Positions 45,675-55,300 of a stretch of 64,000 nt of DNA are shown in pieces; the stretch's first letter is position 1, and each line of letters begins with the position of its first letter. Made by a program: the position numbers and the translations under genes. The stretch comes from JBGPQJ01 sp963709295. GTDB lineage: Bacteria > Chloroflexota > Anaerolineae > Anaerolineales > Villigracilaceae. The notes beneath the pieces were generated by a model, which worked only from the letters and a program-made list of their open reading frames with translations, searched no databases and was not told the origin of the DNA. Location of the stretch: assembly GCA_963709295.1 (NCBI GenBank), contig CAVPVW010000004.1:124001-188000 (forward strand). Reading direction: 5' to 3'.

Positions 45675-47835
45675 AAGGAGCGTGCGGTAGCGCGGCACAT
45701 CCAGGGTGCGCGGGTCGGGCGGATCGGGCAGGTCCCAGGCGTGGATGCCCGGCTCGCCGCGCGTCAGCAGGAAGCGCACCCTCTGACCGGGGCGCAGGGT
45801 CCGGCCGGTCTTGGCCAGCTGCAGCGCGGCGCGGGCGGCCGGCGAGGGGCTGCGGTAGTCCTCCAGTTCGCGGCTGAGCTTCTGGGCCAGCAGCAGCTTC
45901 TCCAGCGGAACGCGTCCGCTGCGCAGGTCGTTCAGGCGGCGGTCCAGCAGGGCGCGGGCGGGGGACAGGCAGTCCTTCAGGCGGTCGGCGTCGGGCGCGC
46001 GGGCCAGGATGGACAGCAATTCCATCTGGAGCTCGGCAATGAAAGCAGGCGTATCGCGCCGGCGGCACTCGAATTCCCCGCACCTTGATCGACCCATCCT
46101 GGAACACACCGAAGTAGCGGTTGGCCACCGGCACGCGCTCATCCACGCGCGAGGGCAGGAAGACCACCCAGCGGTAGATGCCGTCCAGCGCGATGGGCAG
46201 GTCCGTCCGCGAGGAGATCTCGCGCAGCAGCGCCTCGAAATCCCCCGGCGTGTGGGAGCCGTCGCGGCGCACCCACAATCCGTCCACGTACATGTGCAGG
46301 ATGTTGTAGCCCAGGTCCTCGGCGGCCTCCTTGGCGCGGATCAGCGCCTCGCGCCCGTAAGCGGTGACGGCCTCGTGGGCCTCGATCCGCCCGAAGCGTG
46401 CGTTCTTGTATCCCAGATAGCCGAAGCAGGTCACCAGCAGCCACTTGGCGGCGGAGGCGCGCGCCATGAAGACCTCCCGCCGCGGGTCATGGAGATGCAT
46501 TTGATTCAGGCATGCCTTGAGCCGCAGGCGCTTCTCGAGCAGCGGCGCCAGTGTCTGAGGGATGAGCCCCGGCTCGCCGGGCGCGGGAGTCAGGTCGCCG
46601 TCCTTCGAGCGCGGCACCTCGGGCGAGATGTTGAAGTGCACCATGATGCCGGGGTACATCGAGACGAAGTCGATGCCGCCCACGTCGCGGTGCAAGCCGA
46701 CGGTGGGCTGGTAGACCAGTCCGCCCATGTCGGAGTGGATCAGGTCGAGGGCGGTCTTGGGTGTCTCGGCCTGGGCCTTGTGCCAGGGGATCAGGATGCG
46801 CCGGCGCAGGGCGGTGGTGAATTGCATCGACGAAATACCGGTGCCGGGCGAGAGCCGGGCGGCGTCCTGCACCGGCAGGGCGGTCACGCGCGCCATCTCC
46901 AGCACGCCGTCCAGGGCATAGTCGCTCCACAGCATGGTGTTGTGCCGGTCGAGGTGCCAGCGCCCGTGAAGCTGGATCTGCTGCCCGCGGTAGACGATCT
47001 GCCCGTACGAGAAATACGTATGCGCCTTGTGCAGGGTGACCTCGTGAGCGGCGTCCCGGTTGAGCGGCAGCGGCAGGCCCAACTTTTCGGACTGCTGCAT
47101 CAGCAGAGGCAGCAGCCACGTGTCTCCCCAGGAGGTCAGGATCAGGTCCGGGTCGTAGCGTTCGAGCACGGCGCGCAGGTTGACCAGCAGCGCACGGGCC
47201 GGCTCCAGCGGCTGGGTGTAGCGAACCTTGTCGTAGGCGATGACGATCCCGGGTGGACAGCCGGGCGGCTTCGTGCCGCCCGAGCGCCATCCCGCTGGCA
47301 CGACGCCAGCGGGAGCAGCGTGCAGCGGATCGCGGTCGGGTTCCAGCGACAGGATGCGCAGCGGCGCCGGCAGCGGGTCGAGATCCCAGGGCGTGTCGCA
47401 CGGCTCGATGGAGGTCACCCGCTCCCCCTCGACCTCGACCCGGCAGCGCGCCAGCGGGAAGACGTCGAAGCGGGCGGCGTAGCGCAGCGCCAGCGGGATG
47501 TCGGCGTCGTAGTAGGTGAGGCCCGGCTGCGAGTCGCTGACCTGTTGAAAGAATTTCTGCAAACCGGCCGGGCCGAGGACGGTGGCGGCGAGCACGGGGA
47601 CCAAGCCGGAGAACACGTCGCGCCGCTCGCTGCGGGCGAGGGCAACGCTGTTGTCCATCTCCTGAATTCTCTTCCATAAAGCGCGCAGGTGCGGAGCCGG
47701 CCCAGCGGCGTAGAAGGTGACCGGGAAGTCGTGCGTGAAGCGGCGGCGCTGGCCGTCGTCGCCCAGCAGCCAGAGCGCCATGTGATTTTCAGTGGGATAC
47801 AGGTCCAGCAGCCAGCCGGAGAAGCTCCCGCTCAT
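45636..47835 (-). CDS. Family B DNA polymerase with degenerate motifs (PolB2-like), one frameshift
   Basis: Read with one frame change near 46085 the protein has about 730 residues. Motif A is DFVSMYPGI (canonical DxxSLYPS), motif B is KWLLVTCFGYLGYKNARFG, and the KxR-GIExRR region reads KVRGIECRRRD. Motif C, normally YxDTDS, reads HMYVDGLWV, so one of the two catalytic aspartates appears replaced. The N-terminal exonuclease region has LSLEPDRDP where DIE is expected and WGDTWLLPLL where NxxxFD is expected, suggesting a weak or lost proofreading site. It is the third gene of a coupled operon (ATGA overlap at 47835). The frame change may be an assembly error, since sequence stays conserved to LRAAETVLKAVE. 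Confidence 0.83.
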
Positions 47836-48095
47836 TTCAACCTCGTTAGCAGCTCATCCACCTGCCCGCGCAGGCGCAGCACCTCCTTGTGCTCCTCCAG
47901 CAGCATCGAGAGCAGGAAGACCTCGAAGGGCAGGGCGTGGGCGGCGAACTGCGCGGCGGCCAGGTGCTGGCGGGCCGAGGCGAACAGGTCGTCCAGCGCC
48001 AGCTGGTCGCTGCGGCGCAGGGCGCGGCGGAAGCGGCTGAAGGATCCCTGCTCGATCAGCAGTGCCTGGGTGATGGAAGGCAGGGTGCGTCCCAT
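47832..48095 (-). CDS. Small helical protein between RecA-like and PolB genes
   Basis: The 87-residue product (GRTLPSITQALLIEQGSFSR, two central helices rich in Ala and Leu, then a coiled-coil-like LEEHKEVLRLRGQVDELLTRLK) starts at an ATG overlapping the previous stop (TGATG). It ends overlapping the polymerase start (ATGA). No known domain is visible. The tight coupling suggests a bridging or clamp-binding subunit of the polymerase, but that is inference. Confidence 0.72.
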   Translation of the reverse strand: MGRTLPSITQALLIEQGSFSRFRRALRRSDQLALDDLFASARQHLAAAQFAAHALPFEVFLLSMLLEEHKEVLRLRGQVDELLTRLK

Positions 48096-48622
48096 CAGAA
48101 CAACCTCGGTTGAGCGGTGGTTAATGCTGGGGCCTGCGGAGGCAGGAACATGTCCGCGGCGTGGGCTTCGAGCATGCGCACGAATTCGATGGCTTCCGGG
48201 CTGGGGACGGCCGGCGGGTGGACCGTGACCGCCCCCCCCGCAGGCTGGCTGAGGCGGTCGAGGTGGGCGATGCAGCCCTCCAGTAATCGACGGCGCTCGT
48301 GTACCCGCACGGATTCGTCGTAGAAGGTGTTCAACAGGTCCAGTGCGAGAATCGGTCGATGTGATGCAGGTGTGGTCTCGAGTAGGGACAGCATCTGATA
48401 GCAGGTAAAGGCGCGCGAGACGGTGATTCGTTCGAGCAGCTCGGCCTGCCCTCGCGCGCCCCGTGCGACGAGGTAGGCGTTGAAGCGGTTGCCGCCGTCC
48501 AGCACCGTGAGCGGGCTGCGCTCCGCCAGGCGGTGCAGGTTGGATAAAAGAGGGGCGTGCATGCCGCGCGCGAGCACCAGCAGGGTCCATTTGCCGGGGC
48601 GGATGTCAGTCAATTCGTCCAT
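48095..48622 (-). CDS. RecA-fold protein lacking Walker A (ImuA/RadB-like)
   Basis: The 175-residue product reads like the core of a RecA/Rad51-family protein. TVLDGGNRFNAYLVAR matches the strand after the P-loop helix. ITVSRAFTCYQMLSLLE matches the Rad51 'RAF' region, PILALDLLNTFYDE is a Walker B-like strand and AVTVHPP follows. The segment where a GxxxxGKT loop should stand reads VLARGMHAPLLSNL, so nucleotide binding is probably lost. It begins at an ATG after GAGGG. It is the first gene of the operon with the small protein and PolB, recalling ImuA next to error-prone polymerases. Family assignment is by pattern only. Confidence 0.6.
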   Translation of the reverse strand: MDELTDIRPGKWTLLVLARGMHAPLLSNLHRLAERSPLTVLDGGNRFNAYLVARGARGQAELLERITVSRAFTCYQMLSLLETTPASHRPILALDLLNTFYDESVRVHERRRLLEGCIAHLDRLSQPAGGAVTVHPPAVPSPEAIEFVRMLEAHAADMFLPPQAPALTTAQPRLF

Positions 48623-48655
48623 GCCCTCAGCTTAGCCGCTGTTTGCAGAAATAAA

Positions 48656-48674
48656 AATCCCCTGATGGGGGATT
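48656..48674 (-). terminator. Terminator of the LuxR-type gene
   Basis: AATCCCC and GGGGATT arms surround a 5-base loop. On the minus strand the hairpin runs into TTTTTATTT. It sits between the regulator gene at 48740 and the RecA-like gene at 48622, so the polymerase operon may have its own promoter or depend on read-through. Confidence 0.75.
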
Positions 48675-48739
48675 GGATGGGTGAAAAGGGAATTAGCTGT
48701 TTGGGGGAGGCAGATGTGGCGATGCGGGAGTCGTGCGTG

Positions 48740-49153
48740 CTAGATGAAGTGGTCCCATGCGCTGAAGTCCCAGTCCGCGAGCAGCAGGCCCAACTCGGCG
48801 CGGGTGCGCAGGTTGAATTTTGTCAGCGCGTGGTGCAGGTGCGTCTTGACGGTCTCCGCCGAGACGCCCAGGCGCAGGGCGATCTGCTTGTTGGTATAAC
48901 CCAGACAGGCCAGTGCCGCCACCTCCTGCTCGCGCCCCGAAAGGGACTGCCAGCGCTGCCACAGGTCGTCTTCGGTCTGCCGGCGCTCAAGTCCCTCTCT
49001 CAGAAGATGGGAGGCGACTTCCTCCGCAGAACGCTGTTCCTGTTCGGCAATGCCCTCGAGCATGACCTGGAGCGACTCGTCCAGCTCGTAATAGCGCGGT
49101 TCAGGCTCGCGCCGCAGTCCCAGGCGTTGCAGGAGGATGTTCAGCAGGTCCAT
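48740..49153 (-). CDS. LuxR-type HTH transcriptional regulator without receiver
   Basis: The 137-residue protein has an acidic helical N-terminal half (ELDESLQVMLEGIAEQEQRS, EEVASHLLREGLERR). The C-terminal GerE/LuxR domain (about 68-130) contains LSGREQEVAALACLGYTNKQIALRL and VKTHLHHALTKF. It lacks a receiver or ligand-binding domain, so control is likely transcriptional. Its promoter carries the GAAC-N4-GTTC palindrome listed next, and the polymerase operon follows in the same orientation after a terminator. Confidence 0.9.
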   Translation of the reverse strand: MDLLNILLQRLGLRREPEPRYYELDESLQVMLEGIAEQEQRSAEEVASHLLREGLERRQTEDDLWQRWQSLSGREQEVAALACLGYTNKQIALRLGVSAETVKTHLHHALTKFNLRTRAELGLLLADWDFSAWDHFI

Positions 49154-49160
49154 CAGCTAT

Positions 49161-49180
49161 ATTATACTGAACATTTGTTC
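49161..49180 (-). promoter_or_regulatory. -10 box with SOS-box-like palindrome GAAC-N4-GTTC
   Basis: The minus strand has TATAAT at 49166-49161, eight bases before the ATG of the LuxR-type gene. Directly upstream is the perfect 12-bp palindrome GAACAAATGTTC (49180-49169). That is the core of the LexA (DinR) site of Gram-positive bacteria, positioned to block RNA polymerase. A LexA site in this organism is inferred; no lexA gene is in the window. Confidence 0.55.
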
Positions 49181-49267
49181 TGAAAACATTAGAGTTATGG
49201 CGCAAAAAAAATTACCGCCAGGCGGCAGATATCACTTTCAAGTTGTCGCGTGAAATGGGAGAATGCG

Positions 49268-51205
49268 TTACAGATCAGAGGACATGCCGAGGAAGGCTTG
49301 CAGGAGCAGCGGGTCGAAGTACTGCCCCGATTGCGACTTCATGTAGTCCAGAGCCTGTTCCTTGGACCAGGCCGGCCGGTATGGACGGTCGGAGGTCAGC
49401 GCATCGTAGACATCCACCACGGCGAAGATGCGCGCCGCCAGCGGGATTTTCTCGCCCTGAAGACCGTAGGGGTACCCGCTGCCGTCCCAATGCTCGTGGT
49501 GATAGAGCGGGATATCCAGGGCGGGTTTGAGGTAATCGATCTGTGACAGGATGTTGTAGGCATAGAGCGGATGGTGCTTCATGATCTCCCACTCCTGGGA
49601 GGTCAGTTTACCCGGTTTGCGCAGGATGTCGTCCGGAATGCCCATCTTGCCGACATCGTGCAGCAGGGCGCCGCGTTCCAGGTGAATGCGCTGTTCCTCG
49701 GAAATGTTCATCTTGTCCGCCAGCAGCAGGGTCAGCTCGGCCACACGTCGCGTGTGCCCCTCCGTCTCGCGGTCGCGCAGTTCCAGCGCGCGCGACAGGC
49801 CCTCGATGGTGGCATTGTAGGCGGAGGTGATCTCGGCGTTGCGGCGGTCCAGGCTTTCCAGCAAAAGAGAATTGTCGATGGCGATGGCAAACTGGTTGGC
49901 GATCATCTCCAGCATGTTGTACCAGTCCGGGGAAACCTTCAGCGGGTGACGCTGGTAGATCTCGAGCACCCCCTTGACTTCACCGCGGGCGATCAGCGGC
50001 GCGCCCAGATAAACCTGGAAAGCTTCCTTCTTGAAGTTGCAGGCCGTCATCAGGTTGAGCGGGCTGCGGCGCAGGTTCTCGATGTGCACCAGCCGTCTCT
50101 CCCTGACCGCCAGGCCGGCGTAGCTTTGCTCCAACCCAAGATGCGATTGGAGAGTGGTATGTGCATGGAATCCGATCCCCTTGACGTAGTGAAGGGAACC
50201 GACGGACTGATCCAGAACGAGGATATCCGCTGCGTCCACGTTGAATTGCTGGACGATTTTTTCGAGAATGACACCGGCCGTCTCCCGCAAATTCAGCGTG
50301 GATAGAATGGCCAGGTCAATTTCCCGCACCACCTGCAGCTGTTCCAGTTGGCGTTCGGCTTCCGCATAGAGCAAGGCGTAAGACAAGCTGGATGAAGCAA
50401 GCTGACAGTGCGCGCGCAGCTGGGCATTCTGTTCTTCGCTGAAACACCCCGGCTGATCGCTGACCATGCCGAGCAAGGCAATGACCTGCCCATCGGCAAA
50501 CAACGGGAACAAGCCGCGCGAAGATGGAGAACGGGTATCGCTGTGCTCAACGATCACCTCGTTCTTTTCCTGTAGAACCTTTTCAATGTGGAAGGCCGCA
50601 AATTCCGCCGGACGATCGGCATCAGGCCAGCTGCTCAACCACTCCGCACCGCCGGTCTTGCGCGGCAGCCCCAGGCTTACCTGCCGGGCGTCAAATTGGG
50701 AGGCAAATGATTCGGTGATCTGTCTGGCAAGTATCGACAGGCTGTTGTCTTCGGCAAGGTCCTGGAAGGAGACGGAATCGATGGAAGCTTCTGAAGGACC
50801 TGTATCTGTGGTCAGCGTACCAGTAATCTCGCGTACCATGACCAACAGACGGTTCTCGTCCAGGCGCATGCATTGTGCATTGAGCCTTCTAATCCCTGAG
50901 AGCGTCTCCTGGACGTACTCCACGTTCGCCCTGGATCTGCCGTCTGATACGCGCTGCAGCGCCTCTGCAACCGCCACCGCAGCCTCGGCAGGCAGAACCT
51001 GCTGGGTCCGCCGCCCGATCAGTTTCTCCGGCGGGGATTTAAGCAGCGTCGAATCACCTGCAATGGAATCCAGGATGCGGCCGCTGCCATCCACAATGAA
51101 TAGAATCTCCGGCACGCCATGAGCGGATGAAGGCGGAAAGGCCTTATCGGTTTGAGGCGGCTGGAGCCCGGAGATGAGTAGAGGCTGCAAATTGAGCGAG
51201 CGCAT
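49268..51205 (-). CDS. PAS-GAF-GAF-HD-GYP cyclic-di-GMP phosphodiesterase-like protein
   Basis: The 645-residue soluble sensor enzyme has a PAS-like region (about 28-130; EILFIVDGSGRILDS) and two GAF-like regions (about 165-290 and 300-450). The second contains ILVLDQSVGSLHYVKGIGF and YLGAPLIARGEVKGVLEIY. The HD-GYP domain (about 465-640) has HTRRVAEL, HDVGKMGIPDDILRKPGKL, HHEHWDGSGYP and ARIFAVVDVYDALTSDRPYR, all metal ligands present. It should hydrolyse cyclic di-GMP in response to a bound ligand. It is the last gene of the SARP/peptide/DUF5317/NHLP cluster, starting 45 bp after the NHLP gene. Confidence 0.94.
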   Translation of the reverse strand: MRSLNLQPLLISGLQPPQTDKAFPPSSAHGVPEILFIVDGSGRILDSIAGDSTLLKSPPEKLIGRRTQQVLPAEAAVAVAEALQRVSDGRSRANVEYVQETLSGIRRLNAQCMRLDENRLLVMVREITGTLTTDTGPSEASIDSVSFQDLAEDNSLSILARQITESFASQFDARQVSLGLPRKTGGAEWLSSWPDADRPAEFAAFHIEKVLQEKNEVIVEHSDTRSPSSRGLFPLFADGQVIALLGMVSDQPGCFSEEQNAQLRAHCQLASSSLSYALLYAEAERQLEQLQVVREIDLAILSTLNLRETAGVILEKIVQQFNVDAADILVLDQSVGSLHYVKGIGFHAHTTLQSHLGLEQSYAGLAVRERRLVHIENLRRSPLNLMTACNFKKEAFQVYLGAPLIARGEVKGVLEIYQRHPLKVSPDWYNMLEMIANQFAIAIDNSLLLESLDRRNAEITSAYNATIEGLSRALELRDRETEGHTRRVAELTLLLADKMNISEEQRIHLERGALLHDVGKMGIPDDILRKPGKLTSQEWEIMKHHPLYAYNILSQIDYLKPALDIPLYHHEHWDGSGYPYGLQGEKIPLAARIFAVVDVYDALTSDRPYRPAWSKEQALDYMKSQSGQYFDPLLLQAFLGMSSDL

Positions 51206-51249
51206 TGGTCGCTGAAGGATCCCCTTTCAGGTTGTGGTGTCGATGGGGG

Positions 51250-51531
51250 TTAGATGGCGAGCGGAATGGCAGGAAGCTTTTCGCAGAGCTGTTGGGCAAA
51301 TTCCTTCAGGGATGGGGCGTGGATGGAGGCCAGCAGTTCCTCTGCCTGGGCGGAGAGTGAGAACTGTTCCTCGGCAAATCCGGCCTGAAGCGCCATGCGC
51401 GGATTGTTGAGCAGCAGGCTGCGGAAACCGGTGTTGATGACGGCGGCAGCCAGCAGGCGGTTGATGTTCGCGCGGTCAACAACGGGATCAACAACGCTGA
51501 CACGCTGGGGGGTAAGGGTAGTCTTAAGCAT
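51250..51531 (-). CDS. NHLP-clan (Os1348-like) small protein
   Basis: From ATG 51531 the product has 93 residues. The segment INRLLAAAVINTGFRSLLL then NNPRMALQAGF and FSLSAQAEELLASI resembles nitrile-hydratase-alpha-type leader regions, the pattern annotated as Os1348 family NHLP clan proteins in Chloroflexota. In other bacteria such leaders precede RiPP cores. Here the C terminus (LKEFAQQLCEKLPAIPLAI) shows one cysteine and no obvious core, and no modifying enzyme is nearby. The start overlaps the end of the DUF5317 gene. Confidence 0.68.
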   Translation of the reverse strand: MLKTTLTPQRVSVVDPVVDRANINRLLAAAVINTGFRSLLLNNPRMALQAGFAEEQFSLSAQAEELLASIHAPSLKEFAQQLCEKLPAIPLAI

Positions 51532-52118
51532 GAGATTCCTCCACAATAGGTTTGGCGGGTATGGCTGATTTTACGAGCAGCCAGAATGTTCCGGCTGCGA
51601 TCAGCACATCCCCAAGGCTGAAGACGAATTGGTACGGAAAGCCCTTCGGCGGGTAGAACCTGTCCGCAAGCCAGGGCAGAGATGATTTCACTTGTCGGTA
51701 ACAGGACATCCTTGCTGCCATACCCTACGCGACTGCCAACCTCAAGCTGGTTGAGAGTGTCGTTGGGTAGCAAATTGGCAGCTGTTTCAAAAGGTAATGG
51801 CATAAATCCCCCGTTGGCCAGTATAACGATTAGGTTGAGTCCCAGGCCGATCGTGATCAGTAAAATTCCTGGGAGGCGGCGATTGAGCAGGCAGAAAGCC
51901 AGCAGGATAACCTGTGAACCCACCAGACTGGCTGCAGCCAGCCGATCTGGAAAAAGACTTCGCGTAGCAGGAAGGAAAAACGCCAGAAACTGAGGGATAA
52001 ACCCTGCTACGACTAACCAACCGTATTTAAAGGAAGGCGGTTGCCAGGTTGTGTTCGTCCGCCAGGAAACCAGCAGTCCCACTACCATGCCGGCGACGAT
52101 GGCGGAAAGCAGAATCAC
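51524..52118 (-). pseudogene. DUF5317 family membrane protein, one frameshift
   Basis: GTG 52118 overlaps the stop of the preceding small gene (TAGTG). The first frame gives five hydrophobic helices with IPQFLAFFLPATR and ANGGFMPLPFETAANLL, typical of DUF5317. Near 51695 the frame changes and continues with LPWLADRFYPPKGFPYQFVFSLGDVLIAAGTFWLL in pieces, the family's C-terminal signature, ending ESHA. Joined length is about 197 residues. Function unknown. The conserved FSLGD segment spans the last helix. Confidence 0.78.
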
Positions 52119-52252
52119 TATCGTCCGACAGGGCCATTATCTGATGGAGCGCCAGCGCCCAAGACCAACATGGCCAGCATGACCAGCATAAAGACAAATT
52201 TCACGTGAGTGGGGTTGATCCGGGTGGCGAACATGTTCAATGAGTTTTTCAT
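52118..52252 (-). CDS. 44-residue hydrophobic peptide linked to DUF5317
   Basis: This small frame reads MKNSLNMFATRINPTHVK, then a helix FVFMLVMLAMLVLGAGAP and SDNGPVGR. Its stop overlaps the GTG of the DUF5317 gene (TAGTG), and it begins 70 bp after the SARP regulator gene, which supports real translation. The form is either a membrane peptide or an exported signal peptide with a short released tail. AAGGTAG precedes the ATG at a fair distance. I believe similar peptides precede DUF5317 genes in other Chloroflexota, but cannot verify this here. Confidence 0.6.
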   Translation of the reverse strand: MKNSLNMFATRINPTHVKFVFMLVMLAMLVLGAGAPSDNGPVGR

Positions 52253-52322
52253 GGCTACCTTCCTCAAAAATAGTATTGTTGAATGTCAATACTTTACCAG
52301 ACACCAGGCCTCAAAAGTGGCC

Positions 52323-55300
52323 TCAAAATGACCGTATTAGCTGCTCGTATAACCTTTCAGTTTCGTTAGTTGGCTGGAGGCCAAGCTCTTTTTGCAGGGT
52401 TTTACGGCATTGCTGGTACTGGCGGGCAAGCCCGGGCTGATCACGCAGGGCCGCATAGGCGCGCATGCGCTGGCGGTGGGCTTGCTCGAGGAGGGGGTCG
52501 GATAGCAGAGCCCGCCGGCTGGCTTCCAGGCTTCGTTCGGCCTGTTCGAGCTCCAGGTAAAGCTCGCCCAGGCGCAATAAGACGGCCTGGTAGGCTTCCT
52601 GCAGGCGCACTCTTTCTGGCATGACCCAGTCGGCGTCGATATTGGCTAAGTAAGGCCCATGCACGAGGTCTACGGCTTTTTGGAGGAGGTCCACGGTTTG
52701 CCGTATCTCGCTTGAATTCCTTGCCGCTTCGAGATACAGGTTGAAATCGTCGAGATCGCAGGTGTAATCCGTGCCTCGGTTGAAGCTGTACCGTTCACCT
52801 TCATACAGGATCACTTCCTGGCCGACGGCATGGCGCAGCCGGTAAATGGTGGTCTTGTAACGCATCTTCAGACGGGCAGGGGTGATATCCGGCCAGAAGA
52901 TCATCGCAATTTGCTCCTTGGTCTGTGGAGGATGGAAATAAAGGTAGAAGAACAGGTCGCGGGTCTCGCGCGTTTGCCAATCGGACAGGCTCAGCGGCGT
53001 GCCATTTCGGATGACCTGGGCTTCTCCCAGCGTGATGATTTTGAGGGAGGGAGGTGTGATCTGGACGCGCCTGGAAATCTGCCTCAATCTGCGGCGCATC
53101 CCTTTGAGGTCGTCTGAAAAATTGACGGCCTTCGCGAAGAATCTGCCAACGGTGGGGTTTACTTTTTTGAATTCAAGGATCTTGCTTAGGTACGGGTAGG
53201 CCTGGGAAGCATTGAGGGTGATATAGCTTGATTTGAACTGCGCCAAATCCATCGCTGCAAGCCTGTCCAACTGTTCGAGGCAGGCCTTGGAGTCATGGGA
53301 TGCATATGCAGCGGATAACCAAATGATGTACTTGCCAAGCTCCTCGCTGGACCCGGCCGGTTGATGCACCAGCATCGATTTTTGAAATATCTCCACCGCC
53401 TCCTGAGCGCGACCCACAGCCAGCCTGCAACAAGCCTGTTCAAACTCCACTTGTGACAGGCGGTAGGGCGAGGACGTACCCTGCCGGGCTGCCAGCTGCG
53501 TCAGGACCGCTTCTGCTTCTTCCACCTGCCCTCCCAATCGTGCCAGGCGGGCGGTGGATATGGTGGAATAAAAGATGATAAAGTTATCATTCAATCCGCC
53601 GGCAACCGTTAAAGCTTCTTCATAACATCGGCGCGCCTGTTCAAAGTCATTAACATCCATTAATAAATCGCCGAGACTGCATAGGGTTAATGCCTGGGTT
53701 CTCCGGTCGCCGCATTGCTCGCAGGCTTCCAGACCTTTTTCGAAGACAGTAAAGGCTTCCTCGTAAATTCCATCCATATGGTGAATGACACCCAGGTTGT
53801 TAAGAAGTAAGGCTTTACGTGTCGTTTCACCGGATTTTTCCCAGGCATCCAGGGCGCGGGCGTAGTATCTCGATGCCGACTGTGTATCTCCCTTGTCAGC
53901 GTGAAGAACTCCGATGTCCATCTCTATCAAGGGAATGCTACTTGTCACCCCCAATTCTGTATACCGGTTCAGGGCAATCTCATAGCATTTCTTGGCGTCA
54001 TCGAATCTTCCAAGTTTACCTAAAGCTTGTCCTTTCATGCGGTGCGCTTCTGCAAAAGCTTCCTGTAAACTTTGGTCATCCTTATCTTGTGCCAAGCGGA
54101 TGGTCTCATCCGTATCTGCGAGCATGAGATTGTAGTCGCCCAATCTTCGATAAGCCATTGCCCTGCGGGTGAGAACTTTGGTGAGATTATCCAGATCTCC
54201 ACTGGATCGAAATGACGCTTCAGCCTGGCTCAATAACGAGACGGCCAGTTGCGCATCACCCTGAATGGCTTGTACCGCTCCCAGCAGTGACAGCATCACA
54301 GGATTCTCCTGAGGAATGCTGCTGGAAAGGTGCTCAAGCCAGTTGGAGAGGGTCAACATCCTTCCGTGACGGATAAAGTCGCTGCCGGCCATGGCGAACA
54401 CGCGGATCAGACTCTGCCGGTCTCCCAGTGATTCATAAAGATGCAGCGCCTCTTCCCAGGACCGGTTTTTTTCATGGTATTGCGCCAGCCCGTTTTGTAT
54501 ATGCCAGGCCAGGGTGGGTTGTTCATACTGCAGGCGCGATTGGAGAAAATGCCGGAAGAGGTTGTGGTAGCGGATCCATTTTCCATCCGGGCCGAGGGGA
54601 ACGGTAAATACATTATTGGTCTGGATGCTGGCGACCAACGACGCCCAGTTTCGTTTTTCCCCGGGGAGCAGCGGGTCAAGCACGTCTTCGCATAAGGAGG
54701 CATTGAAGGCTTCGAAGAGGGCCGTCACGAGCAGGAACTCGCGCATGTCGGGAGTTTGCTTGTCCAAAACCTCGGAGGCGAAGAAATCGAACAGGTCTCC
54801 CGACGATCCGAACGGCTGTGCCGGCGGGTGAATGGATGGGAGCGCACTGGTCAGGTGGATGGCGGCGATCCAGCCTTCCGTCTCTTGCGCCAGTTTCGCG
54901 GCTTCCTGGTCGGTGAGTGTATGCCGGCTGTTTTGAGTGAAATATTGTTGAATCTCATCAGGCTGAAAGGACAGCTCCTCGTAGCTCAACCCGGCGACCA
55001 TGTCCCGGGCGATCATCAATGGCATATCCGGGATGTTGGGGAGGCTGCGCGAGGAAAGGATGACATGGACGGTTTCCCCGGATAATTGGATGAACCGGTT
55101 GACCAGCAGCCGGACAGGCAGGGCGGAATCCACCAGGTGGTAATCGTCCAGGACGAGCAGGAAATGTTCGTGGATCCGGGAATTGATCTCGTTGGTGAGG
55201 GCGATCAGCAGCCGCTCACTGTCCTTCTCGAAGGAAGCCAGGCTTTCCAGCGCGGCAGTCGATTCCCTGCCAAATTCGGGGAATCTTTGCTGGATACTGG

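Noticed and set aside
46009..47679. Long plus-strand open frame (about 556 codons) opposite the PolB gene
   Set aside because: It lies antisense to a gene with clear polymerase motifs and has a composition typical of GC-rich shadow frames, with no domain.
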